Assembly (NCBI RefSeq): GCF_023278565.1
Contig: NC_064674.1
Coordinates: forward strand, 248,001-312,000
Length of the DNA: 64,000 nucleotides
Source: Colletotrichum lupini
Taxonomy: Eukaryota; Ascomycota; Sordariomycetes; Glomerellales; Glomerellaceae
Reading direction: 5' to 3'
The notes beneath the pieces were generated by a model. The model was not told the DNA's origin and ran no database searches. It saw only the letters and a list, made by a program, of their open reading frames with translations. The position numbers and the translations under genes were made by a program. Shown piece after piece: positions 11,105 through 23,680 of this stretch. Every line of letters begins with the position of its first letter. Position 1 is the stretch's first letter.

Positions 11105-11455
11105 CAAAGAATGACGATACTATCCTAACGAGACGAACAGAACAAACGAGGCGAACGAGACGAGTAAAATAAATGAGATAGACGAGATAAATAAAAGGAA
11201 CAAAACAAACAAATGAAACGAACGAGACCAACAAGACAAATGAGATGTATCCAACGAATTAAACAAACAAGATAGACGAGACGAACGAGATGAATAAAAC
11301 GAATAAGACGAACGAAACGAGCGAGGCGAATAAACCGAACGATGCGGACGAGAACGAGATTGATAAGATAAAAAAAACGAGTAAACCGAGCGAGACGAAC
11401 AAGATAAACGAGACAAACACAACGAGCGAGACGAACAAGACGAACAAAACACGGT
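11105..11455 (+). repeat. Degenerate AACGAGACGA-type tandem array
   Basis: About 350 bp made almost only of A, G and ACGA blocks. Variants such as ACGAGACGAACAAGATA follow each other with a period near 5 and 10 bp. The opposite strand reads as long Leu/Val/Arg/Phe frames (11031-11620), which are artefacts of the repeat. Confidence 0.75.
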
Positions 11456-14400
11456 GCGCGATACTGGTGACCTGGAGCCTTGTTTCGTGACAAGAGAGAA
11501 CCGCTGGCGTCTGCATCTGCCAGGTAGACTTCCCTTGCCCAAGCCGACCGCGATTCTGGGCCCGCGCCAGATCATCTTGGACGTATCGAGTGATTGATCA
11601 TGTAAGAATGGTATAGACATTTCCCGGAAGAAAGTGGCACCATGGTTTGTCTCTGTTGCGACTACACAGCTTCTACTGCCACTCCAACCCGCAACCCGAT
11701 GCTAATATAGTCTGCCATATAGGATAGACGTTCGTCTCTCAACCCCATGGCTTTCACCATGTCTGTCAGAGATGTTTTTCTACTTGCTACGCACTCTCCG
11801 GTAGAATTAAGAGTCCTCTTCGTTTAGCCCTACCACTCATGTTTAGAATAGCAGCTCTCGTTCTCCATCTCTCGGATGTCTGCTCTACTAACACCGTTGT
11901 TCTTTCCTTTTCTTTCCCTTCTCTTCATTTTCATCTGAGTAACTGACTGTCCAGGTCTCTTGATGCATCATTCTCTTGCTTTTCCGCTCTGTATTTTCTC
12001 CACTCCCGATCTGTCAACCTCGATCTCTCTCTCTCGCCTGGTCGATTCCCGCCCTCCCTTCTCACTTAGTAACACCCCAAGATCGAACGGTTCATCTCTA
12101 AACAACGTGTGCAGGGATAACACCGCCGAGGTACTATATAGCATCGTCTCAGTCCACTCACATCGTTGATCCAGTCTCTCACAGACATGGCCATGCAGCA
12201 CGTTCAAGGCATGTCCCTTCCATCTCTTCGATAGGGCAATAACAAGCCGCTCGTCTGGGGAAATGCCGCGCTTATCTCGTCGCGTTCCGTCATCTAGCTA
12301 AGCACAGGCAAAGCAAACGAGCTTCCGGTAAGGTCGGCCATCATACACCTCAAAATGGCTCGAATCTACCTGTGATGGCGACACTCAAGCACCCCCTGTC
12401 ACCCCTCTAGTCGAAGTCTCAGCTCCCAAAGCAGTCGTCTCGTCCGGAATCCTCTACTCATCGGGAGTCAACATTATCGTCCTTGGTGAGTCTGATTTGA
12501 GCATAGATCTGACATACGAGCCTTCTCATGTCCATCAGACTTCATCCGCTACGGAAACGCAAAACGCATAATGTCCCTCTCCAAGCAGACACCTCGTCCC
12601 TCTGGAACGCAGTTCAAGATAACAACAACAACTACGCCTCCTTTGCATAAATAAACGCCCTACTCCTCAATGCGCCGACCCCTCTCCGCAACGTGCCCCT
12701 TCGCGTGCGTGCTCAAAGCCAAGCTCCTCCACCAACCTCTTCTGGCACCATCACCACAAGCTTTCATCCGTCTTCTCCCCTTCGACGACCTTTTCGGACG
12801 GATCTTTTCATGCAAGCAGCATTTGCATCACATCCTGTGACCCTGTGTAAGCTCCCTCCCACCAGTTTGCAAGACAAACTGTCTCATCTGCGTCCAGCGG
12901 GGTGTCTGTTACCACTGTCGACCTCACATATGCTCCATCAGACTGCACACAAGACGACGTGGGCCCCACCTCCCCGATCCAAGCAGCAATCTCGGCGTTC
13001 GGTCGAAGTTGCGACGGCGTCGAAAAACGGATACGGGGGCCAAGTCTTACAGTTTTCCTATCATCCCGGAGCCGGTGCATGACGAATGCAAGGGAACGAC
13101 CCTGCGTCCTGATCTTCCGTGTGCACACCACGAACAAGACAGAACACAACAGCCCTTCACCAGCCTGTCCGCTCGGCCTCGCGTTCTAGACGGCAAGTCA
13201 CGGCATGGCTCAATTAGCAACAGAATTTGGGATCAGCACTGCTTCAAGATGAGCCTCCTGAACCACTGGTGAACCCAGCAGCGGCGCCCCTGCAACCGGA
13301 GGTGTTGCCGCACAATCCCGAGCAGTGGAAGCACCAACCGCAGCGAAATGCGCTGAGACTTACAAGCATCACTCTTGAGCTCCGGTTCCTGTAATAGCCA
13401 CACATCATCTCACGCTCATCCGCGCCATCAACGCCGCGGCCTACTGCGGTCAATCCAGTGCCAAACATCTCCCGACTTTGCTGAAATGCGCTGGAGAAAT
13501 ACAAGCAAGAGTTCCGAGCTCATCTTCTCACAAGCTGGCGGCCTCCTCCATACCATGAGTTCGGTACTGTTGTTGGGGGCTTCAGACGAAGCGTCCTGCA
13601 CAGCTGTAGACATGGTTCCAACAGATACCAATGACGCGGAACAAACACAACTCGGGCTGTTGAACAGTGGGTGCAGCACAATCTTCCAATCATCGATGCC
13701 GCCATCTCTGTTGTAAAGTCCTTGCTAACTCATTAGTGAAGGCAAGGGCCCAGCCGATGCTCGTATCAACGCTGCTGACGTCAAGATGTACAGGGATGCT
13801 CTCGCGTGGTACCTAACGCTGTAACGCTCAACGTCGAGGTCTAGCATCGAATGAGCGAGCCGTGGAATGATGACGATTCTCGTGTCTTCCAGATCCAGAT
13901 TCACCCATACCCTCCCAGCTGCAGAGCGCGACGTTGGATTGTATTTCGTTTTCCAGATGGCCTACGGCTTGCCTCAATCCATCGACACCCTTCCACCTTG
14001 CGGGCTATCGCGAGCCGATCCTTCGTCCTACCGTCTCCTTTTCCGACAGAAGCCTCTCGAGGGTCACTAGCAGATCGGCCGATAGGCTGGTCACCTATTC
14101 CAATACGGACTCGTCATCCCCGCTGAGAACATCCCCCGGAGCCGTTGTCACACTCTCGATCCCCTCTTCAAACTCGTCTCTAGCCTTTGGTTCCCATCGT
14201 ACGTTCTTCTCTTCCATCGTTACTCTCAGCCAGGCCTTTTGCTGCGTCGAGTTCGGCGTCACGTCGGAACAGACTATGAGTGTCCACAAATCAGGTTCGC
14301 AGGTTCGTGAGAGTCATGAGCGCCTGGATTGTTGCGTCCTCCATCACCTTATCCCGGCTCTCCTTCTGCGTCTATTTGCTTCTCTTTCCTACTTTCTCTT

Positions 14401-15304
14401 CTTCGGCTCCTTTGGCTTCTTTGGCTTTTTTTCCCCTCTTCAACTTTCTTCGCCTCGTCAGTCCTCTTCGCCTCCTCGAAACTCGTTGCTTCTTCGACTC
14501 TCCTCGCCAACTTCGCCTCTTCAATTCTTTGCACCGCCTCTCTTACTCCAAGTCTGTTCGCCGTCTCCTTCGCCTCAACTATGTTGGACGTATCTTTTGT
14601 GATATTCTCCTTTGAGCCCTTCGCTTCGAATTCCTCCACCGCTCGCCTCTTCATCTGCAACTTGCACCAGTTCCACACCGCCCATGGCCGGTGGTCCCCT
14701 TCGCCACCATCCGCCGCCACCACATGCACATGGGAGTCGCCATCATCACCATCATATGCAATCCACGACTACGATTCCTCAATAATATGAACCGCGAGTT
14801 TTCCAGATGCGCCCCGCAACCGCTTGATCTCAAGATACTCGGCAAGCCCGCTGAGCTTCCATAGCTGCTGCTCGAGCTTCACCCCCCTGGCAGCATGTTC
14901 GATATGGTTTTATCATTGGCACCGCAAGAACAATTTGTCAGACTATCATGTCCTTGAAGCGAGGGCAGAATCGCACTCTCTTCTGCGAATTGCTACGCAT
15001 CGAGATTACGTTGCCGCAAATCTGCTTATGGAACCTCAGTGAATGGCCATGGACGCGGGACGGAGGCGCGGATCAAGGAGGCCGATCGCGGCTACAACGC
15101 AATTGTCATGCGGATGTTTTTCGAGATTTGATGACGCGGAAGAGGCCTTTAGGGCGCGAAACCTGGGTAAGCTGGTTCTAGCTCGACGCAGTTGGGTCCT
15201 TTCTGGTAGTGATTCTGAAGCAATTGGGCCCAAGACTTGGATTGAATGGCTGTGATGAGATAGTATTCTTATGATGTCGTAGAGTCACTATAGGGGCATC
15301 GATA
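11456..15304. other. Long stretch of decayed sequence, no intact gene
   Basis: Normal composition. Protein-like pieces occur without a continuous frame, for example around 13400-13460 (RAINAAAYCGQSSAKHLP) and 13650-13720 (VEQWVQHNLPIIDAAISVVK) on the plus strand, suggesting one decayed gene at about 12360-13830. The segment 14380-14600 is pyrimidine-rich on the plus strand. The minus strand there reads as a charged, Glu/Lys/Arg-rich helical frame (14729-14349) that could be coding or simply low complexity. Nothing was assigned to a family. Confidence 0.35.
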
Positions 15305-15458
15305 TATATAAAGAGAACGGTTGTTTATTAAAAATAGGAAATAGGTATAAAGCTCGCTCTAATATAGAGGGTATAAGTAAAGTAGGCCTCGGTAATTATA
15401 TAACTAAGGTTACGTAACGTATAATAAGGCTATAAATAGTTAAAGCTATTATAATATA
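15305..15458 (-). repeat. Terminal direct repeat (LTR), left copy
   Basis: Aligns without gaps to 27290-27443. Every difference I see is a transition, as RIP produces. Landmarks are GAACGGTTGTTTATTAAAAA and GTTAAAGCTATTATAATATA. Confidence 0.8.
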
Positions 15459-18173
15459 CCCCCCTAAATAAATATATATTTAAAAAAAAGCGTATTTAAT
15501 TACTTATATTATTATAAAAAAGGTTTATTAAAAATAAAAAACTAAATATTACTATATAAAAATCTATTTATAAAAAGAATTATAAAATAAATTAGTTTAC
15601 GTATAGAATTATAAATAAGGGGTAAATTAGCTATAAATTAACCTCTATATTCGTTATTATAAATAATTTTAAAACTATATTATTAATAAAAAGTACGATC
15701 GAGGGACGGCTTCTTTTTAATTAAATAATTAACTTATAAGTTAAGAGTAGTAAATATGTAAATTTCTTATTACTACTTATAGTATTAACGTTCTTTCTTT
15801 TTTTAATTTATATTTATATTATTACCGTATATATATACTTTTACTTTTCGCTTTTATACTTATGTTTTTATATATATATATATATTATTAAAAAAAGGAT
15901 CTTTATTAATAATATTATTTTTATTCAAATATTACTAAAATAATTAATTAAAAACTATATCTATATTATTATAGTACGGGAGGTTAAGAAGTATAAGTTT
16001 AAAATTATAGTTTTAAAAAAGAGTAGTAGCTCTCTTAGCCCCCCCTACGAGCCTAAAATAAGTAAATAATATTCCCTTATTTTATACTTTAGTTATAATA
16101 CGATTTTTATTTATTTAACATTAATTTAATTATTTTATTTAATAAATAATAGCTTTATAACTAAACGAGTTATTTAAAAAAGTAGTAAAAATAAAAAGGG
16201 TTTATAATCCCCTCTCTTATTTCTTTTTAAAAATTAAATAAATATCCTTATTTTTAAAAAGATAATATAAATAAAAAGAGTTTATAGCCCCCTTTTTGAC
16301 TTCTTTTTAAATAAAAAAAAGAGAAAAAAAACGATTTTTTTAAAAAATTTAAAAAAATAAAATAAGTTTATAACTCTTTCCCTCGCCTCTCCTTAGAGGG
16401 TATAAATTAGTTAATTATATATATAATACTTTTTTATTTATTATTATTTATAAAACTAATTCTTAATAGCGGGCTTTTTTAATACTATTTTTAATACTAA
16501 GGTTTAATACGAGCTAGTACTTCTACCTCTCTTATTTAGTTATAAATACCTTAAGTATATTAAGAGCGCCCTTAGTAACTATTTAGACGGTATATACCTC
16601 CCGGGTTTACGTATTAATAATAAATATTAACGTTATTAACCTTATAAAAAGTCGGGTTATATCCCTATTTTTAAGGGGTATATACGGTTTTTAAGTATAA
16701 AGTTCTTATATTTTAAATAAAAAGTAATAAAAAAGTTAATAATAACTATAATTATTAATATAAAACTATTTATATTTTATAAAGTAAGTTCTAAGCCGTC
16801 CTCGTTTTATTTATTATTTATAATTTAATATATAAACCCTAACTTATATAATAATAATATTATATAAAGCCCTTAAGTATAATAGTTTTTTAAATAAAAA
16901 TAAAAATAAGAGGGTTTATATAAACGAGGCCTTAATAAAAGAGGCGTTTATAAATACTTTTTTTATATTAAAAGCGTTATTAAAAGAACTTATTAAAGAC
17001 GTAATAGTATTAACTATTTTATTTATAAAAGTAAATAGTATCTAAATTAGAATTAATATTTTTATTAGTTTATATACCCCTCTAAATATATAGCCCGCGT
17101 TAAAGTCTTTTTTAAATAAATATATGTTTATTTTTTAAATAAATAGCCTCTTTTTAAATAACCTAACGGGGCTATTAAAGTAATTTTTATACTCCTTAAC
17201 TATGAGCTACGTTTTTTAATTAAAAACCGGGCCCGCCGGGCCGTTTTATTACTTTTTAAACGTCCCCTTATTTAATATAATTATTTTTCATATATTTTTT
17301 ATATTTAAGAATAATACGAAGTACTTAAACTTTACTCTAAAAAAGTTCTTTATAAAACCGTTAATTAATATCTTATTTATTAATATATAAACTATTTAAA
17401 ATAAGTCTCTTAAATACTCTTATTATAATTATATATTTTAAATATTAATATAATATAAGTAAGTTAAGATATATTTCCCTTTTTTTATTATAAATTTAAT
17501 TATTCAATAATTATTATAATATACTTTTTATATATTACTAAGTTTAAGTAAAATATTTTTAAAAAGGTATTTAAAAGCGAGTATTTCCTTAGTTATATAT
17601 TCTAAGCTTAGTAATTCGGCCTCCGTAATTAATATAATTATTATATTTTAATAAACTATTTTTTACTAAACGAGGTTATTAAAAAAGGAGATTATAAAAC
17701 TTTATAAGGATTTTTAAGTCTTTTTATTATTTATAAACGAAGTATTATTTATAATTAGTAATACTTAGCTATTCCCTAAAATTTTAAAATATATTACTAA
17801 GTATTATATATAAAAAAGGTATTATATAACCTAATTTATAATAAAATAATATTAATAAGATAGGTTTATTAAGAACTAAGAGAATAGAACGTATATAAAA
17901 ATAACGTCGGGCTAAATTATAATTATTATATATAATATTAATCTAATTCTTTTTTAAAAAAAACTTAGTTTTACTTAGGGATATAATCCCTAAGTTCTTT
18001 TTAATTAGGACCGTTAGTAATAAAATTATAAAAATAATAAAGTTAATAAAATCGAACTTTTTAGTTATTTTTTTAAAATACTAATTATAAACTAAATAGA
18101 TCTTTTTATTTAGTTAATTATAAACGACCCTTATCTTAAGATATTACGAGACTAGCCCTTAGTTTTTTATTTT
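15459..18173. other. Internal region of the LTR-type element
   Basis: Almost pure A/T with homopolymer runs. No frame survives. I see no gene besides the degraded element interior. Confidence 0.5.
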
Positions 18174-18187
18174 ATACTTCTTTTTAA

Positions 18188-19212
18188 CCCTTTGGGGTCC
18201 GGTCTGCCTCATTAGGGGCCATCTTCGCCTTTATAAATAAGCTAGTTTATTAGGGTTAATATTAAGTATCTTTATTACGTACTTTAATAAAACTTTATAA
18301 CTAACTATAGCCGGCCGTAGCCGTTATTAACTATTAATACTAACTAAACTTAAGATATTAATAACCCCGCTACTATAGTATATTAATTACCTTCTTAATA
18401 ACCGAATACTACCCCTTACTTTCTCCCTTTATTTTATTTAATAATAACCTCTCTTTAATATTCTTATTTAATACGCTCGCTTACGCTCTTTTTAAGCTCT
18501 TAATTATATTATTAAGTCTAAGCTTATTTATATTTTATTATATTAAAAGGGCGCTAATAAAAGCGACGCTTATTATAATATATCTATCCGTTTTTTATAA
18601 ATCGATATTATTAATATAATATTTATTAAAATAGTCTCTTTATAGCTCGGGGTCGTTTAGTATAATACTTATAAAATTAAATAACTTCTAGCTATTAAAG
18701 AAGCCCTAAGGGTCGACGAGTTATTAATAATATCTCGGTATTTTAATAAAGTATACTTAAAATAAATAGTTAAATAGTAATAGTAATAGCGTAATAATAA
18801 CGGATAATAAAAGAAGCATCTTCGACTTTAATAAAAAAAACGAGGTAACGAATATATATATATATAAGTAAAGTTAAAAGTGCTAGGGTAGATATTATAA
18901 GGTCGATATTATTTAATAAAGACGAGGGTATCTTTAATACTACTATTATAAGCTATTATTACTTAAAAAAATAGTTAACTTAGCTAAGTACGCGGGCTTA
19001 TAAAGTAGTAGCGTTAAGCACTTAATATCGCTATTAATAATTTATAATTATAAACTTTATGAAAGGGAAAGTTAAAAAAGTAGAAAATCTAAAAGAAAAT
19101 AGTCTATCGAAATAGTAGGAGTATCTATTAATACTATATATTACTACTATATAATTAATATTAAGAATCGCCCGAGTAGCTAGCAAAGGCAGAAATAAAA
19201 AATAAAAAACAA
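18188..19212 (+). mobile_element. R1 retroposon-like element, full length
   Basis: A complete 1025-bp copy flanked by the perfect 14-bp duplication ATACTTCTTTTTAA (18174-18187 and 19213-19226). The 5' end is CCCTTTGGGGTCCGGTC. The 3' part holds the conserved CGCCCGAGTAGCTAGCAAAGG followed by an A-rich tail (GAAATAAAAAATAAAAAAC). The tail plus a direct duplication indicates insertion by target-primed reverse transcription. No open frame remains and no polymerase III promoter boxes are evident. Confidence 0.75.
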
Positions 19213-20193
19213 ATACTTCTTTTTAAATCCTTTAGTTACTTAATTAGCCTTATAAACGTAGTTTTTATAATAAAAAACGAGGATATTATTTATATAAAAA
19301 AGGACTAGGACCTTTTTAATAAAATCTCAAAATAAATATAGGTTTTTATTTATAAATAAGAGATCTAGATTTTTAAAAATTAATACTAGCTCTTTATATT
19401 ATAATAATAGAGCGTTATGGGCGCTATATAAGGCCCGCTTAAATTTAATATATATTCTTAGCTTATAAAAGCCGTTTAAAAACTTATAAATAATAAAAGG
19501 GTTACTTAGCTTTTTAATTATATTTAAAAAAAGTATTTATAATATTATATTAATAAATTTCTAAATTAAATTAAGTAATAATAGCTATAACTACCCTAAA
19601 CGTTTTAATAATTAGTATTATTACGTAAGTTTTTTTTAAGGAGTATCGTTTTTAAAAGTCCTCTTTAATATAAATTCTTACTTTATAATAATCGAAGTAA
19701 TTATTATTATTAAGTTTATAATTAAATACTTATTTAAGGGGTATTAGCTTAGAAATAACTAATACCTTACTAATTATTTTTTAAATTCTTTTTTTTTTAG
19801 TTTTTAAATTTTTAACTATATTACCTCTACGAATTAACTTTTTAAAAGTTCTAATATTTTAAAAATATCCTTTTACTTTTTTAAAAAAGTAATTAATTAA
19901 TTTATATAAATTTAGTTAGATTAAACTATAGTTAGTAAAACGTACTTCGTTTTATTAATTATAATATAAACGTAATAATATAGTATTTAATACCCTTAGG
20001 TTACCTCGTTAACCGCTTTTTATTAATTAAGTATATACGTATTAAAAAAGAGTCCTAGTCTTTTTCTATTCGAATATAAAAAAAGTACTACTTAAATCGC
20101 TCTTATTAACTTGGGTCTTAGATAAATGTTTTTAATGATTAGTTTTTTAATCTCTAGCTTTATTTAATATACCCGTCCTCTTTTTAGCTATAT

Positions 20194-20362
20194 TTGTTTT
20201 TTTATTTTGCCTTTGTTAGTTGCTCGGGCGGTTCTTAATATCGATTATATAGTATTAATACATAGTATTAATAGATACTCCCACTATCTCGATAGACTAA
20301 TTTTTTTTTTTAATTTTCTAACTTTTCAACTTTCTCTCTTGTAAAGTTTACAACTACGGATC
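20194..20362 (-). mobile_element. R1 short form (169 bp)
   Basis: Contains only the 3' part of R1, beginning GATCCGTAGTTGTAAAC on the minus strand and ending in an A-rich tail. It is flanked by the 14-bp duplication CTTTTTAGCTATAT (20180-20193 and 20363-20376). It is visibly less depleted of CA and TG than its surroundings. Confidence 0.75.
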
Positions 20363-21145
20363 CTTTTTAGCTATATATATTAATTATATTAGAGTTATTA
20401 ATTAAGTTATTTATTATTTTTATTTTTTCATATAAGCTCGCTTATTAAAAGGGTTCGTTAAGGTTTAATTAAATAAAAAGATCCTTTTTATAAAAGTTTT
20501 AAAAAGTCTTTATATTTATTTATATATATATTATATTTTTAATCTTTTTAATAAAAAGATTAACTTCTCTTATAGTTTTATTTATAACCTTAGTTAGTTA
20601 AGTAAGGTTCGTATTTAACTCCGGACTTTTAAAATCTAAAGTTAATTTAAAAATAAGTAACTATTTACCTCGTTTATTTAAAAATAAACTAGGCTTTTTT
20701 ATAGTTTTATTTACTTTTTATAAAATAAGTATAAGTAATAATAACTACTTTTTATTATTAATTAATATAACCTCCTCTTTATTTATAATTTTAAATAATT
20801 ACAACTTAGGTTCGATTATTATAAGTAATTATTAAATTTTATTTATTATAGCCCTCGACTTAAATAAACGAATTATAATTTTAATATTATTCTTTAAATA
20901 AAAAGCTATTTTATTAAACGTTATATTTTTAATAATATTAATTTCTAAAAGCGAGGGGATTTAGATCTTATATAAGTTATAAGCGTTCGTTATATAATTT
21001 ACGAAGTATTTAATATATCCCTTTTATTTTATTTTAAAGCGTCTCTTATTAATTCCTTTTTTATAATCCTTTTTAAAAAAGTATATTTTATAATTATATA
21101 CGTACGTTTATTTTTAATAAGGACGTAAATTATAAATAAGCTTTA

Positions 21146-22358
21146 CCCCCCGACGGAGCAATCTACCAGGGCCGTACTATATATTACGTATTAAAGAAAA
21201 CTAAGTATAATGCGCTCTATACTTAATTACTAACTAAAATAGTTAACTAACTTAACTATTATCTCCCTTTTATTAATAGCTCTTAACCTTTTATTACTTA
21301 CTTATAAAATAAGCTTTACTTATTTTAATATATATAAAACCTCTTAGTACTAGCTTACGTAAGTAGTTAAGTCTAATATAATCTATTTTTTTATATAAGT
21401 ATTATTATTACTTAGGGGGTCTTATAAGAGCTATTTAAAGCGCTAACTTATTACCCTAACTTTATATACTTTTAGCTTATTTATTATAACTATTATAACT
21501 AAGCTAGTATTAATATATTAAATTTTAATATCCGTATTAGCCCGGTTATTTACAGTATTCGTATTATTACTTAGCTAAATTCCGTATTATTAAAAAATAC
21601 TTTACTAATCCTTAAGTATATTTATATTAATTATAATAGCTATAGTATTGAGCTAGCTAAAGAGGGTACCTAGCTTAAGAGGGGTAGACTTATTAATAAG
21701 TATCTTTAGTTCTAGCTTATTAATTACTAATTATATATTAAAAGAGTAGGTTCTCGTTGAGGTAGTATTTTAACTAGCTAACTTCTTAACTAGTTATCTA
21801 ACTAGCTATTTAAGTAGTAGTTTATATATTAATAGGTTTATTTAGTAGATTTGTTTAGTAAATTTGTTTAGTAGATTTATTTAGTAACTTTGTTTAGTAG
21901 ATTTATTTAATAAATTTATTTAGTTTAAATAGAGAGTAGCTTTAGGTAATATTAAAAATAATAAAAATAAAAAGAATTTTTATAAGCTCTAGTACGAAGA
22001 GTAATAAATATTAGCCTATTTAGCCCTTTTTTTAAAAACCTCTACGTTATTAAAGTTTAGAACCTCTATAGTTAAGGGCCGCTTCTAACTATTACGGCTA
22101 ACTATTATAGTTAATTATTATAGCTAACTTCTATTATTAACCTTTTTAACTAGCGCTATTACGTAAAAAATAGCTTACCTATTCCGAATTAAATAGTAGT
22201 TTTCGTATTAAAATCACTATATTACGTTAAGCGCGTACTTAGGATATATTATATATATTATATAGTTAAAAAGTATATTATATTATATAATTTCCTTTAA
22301 AAGCGTAATCCTATTAAGGTCGATCTTTTATACTTATAAAGCCGGAAAAAAACTACTA
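21146..22358 (+). mobile_element. R2 element, full length
   Basis: A 1213-bp copy with a perfect 15-bp duplication TATAAATAAGCTTTA (21131-21145 and 22359-22373). The 5' end is CCCCCCGACGGAGCAATC and the 3' end is GGAAAAAAACTACTA. A tandem array of 12-bp units resembling GTTTAGTAAATT lies at about 21835-21935. No intact frame. Confidence 0.78.
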
Positions 22359-23680
22359 TATAAATAAGCTTTAATATATTTATTAATTACTACTACTTAA
22401 AATAATAAACGAATTAGATTTCTTTAGTTTAAATTAGTAATAATTAGTTAGTACGTTACCTAGGGCTAATATTATATAAATAGGCTATGGCTAATATAGC
22501 TTTTACTCAGAGTTCGTTTAATAAACTAGCTATTAATATTATATTAATTACTTTATTAATAATTTTTTAACTAGCTCGTTCCCCTCTTTTATTTAGTTTT
22601 TTTATATAAAAAGGAGTAGTTTCTAAATCTATTTTTAGCTCCTATACTTATATTTAAAAACGAGTTTTATTATTAATTACGATTATTATACGTTTTATAT
22701 TTTATTAAATCTTACAAATAGCTACGCCCTTTTATATACGTACTTATTATTTAAAAAAGTATAAGACTTTAAATATTATATTATAAGTTTTTATAATTCG
22801 TAAAAAAATAAAAATCCTATTTAAATACTTATTTTTAATTAGTATTAGTTACTTATTTTATTTATAAGTTAATAAGTAGTTAAAGAGGTCCTATAAGATT
22901 TTATAATAGGGTCGGGTTATTTTTTATTTTAAAGTATATTATAAAATAACTTATTTTATATAAGTAGTCGTATAGTATTAGTATTTTAAATAGCTTAGTT
23001 TTTTAATCTTTACCCCCCGAGTAGTTAAGACGAGCTTTTTAAGTACTATTAATACGAAATATTTAAATCTAAAGTATTAAAACTAAGCTATATCTAATTA
23101 ATTATTCTTTAACTAGTATAAAAAACGTAGGTACTAAGCGCTACGTATTAGAATTATATTAATAAATAAAAACTAATTTCTAAGTAGAAAATAGGACGAA
23201 TAGGGCTTATATTTTAAAAAAAACTAAATTAACCTTCCTCTCGAACTACTTAATAATGACGTTCCTAAATTTATTATTAAACTAAGAAATATAATTAAAA
23301 CCCGAGTATTAAATACTAATTTTTTAAAGGAGTTTTTTTAATATAACGTTTATATAAAAGTTCTTAATAAAACTAATATTATAAAAAGTAAAATACTCTA
23401 TCCTAGGCCCCTTTAGTTTTATAAAAATATTACGTATAATCCTCGTTCTTTTAATAATAATAAAATAAGAGGCCGTTTTAAAATTTATATTTTCTAAGCT
23501 ATTATTTTATTAAATAGAATCCGGCTCTAAAAGCGATTAATTATTAACGAGGTAAATAGTACTGTAATTATTTATAACTATATTTTTAAAAAAGAAGTAT
23601 AAGCTAATAAAAAAAATTACTATTCCTATTCCCCTCCGTACTTAGCTTAAGAAATAAACTAATATTAATAATTATAATTA

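Noticed and set aside
11031..11620. Several minus-strand frames of 67-166 codons rich in Leu, Val, Arg and Phe
   Set aside because: They are translations of the ACGA-type tandem array in different registers.
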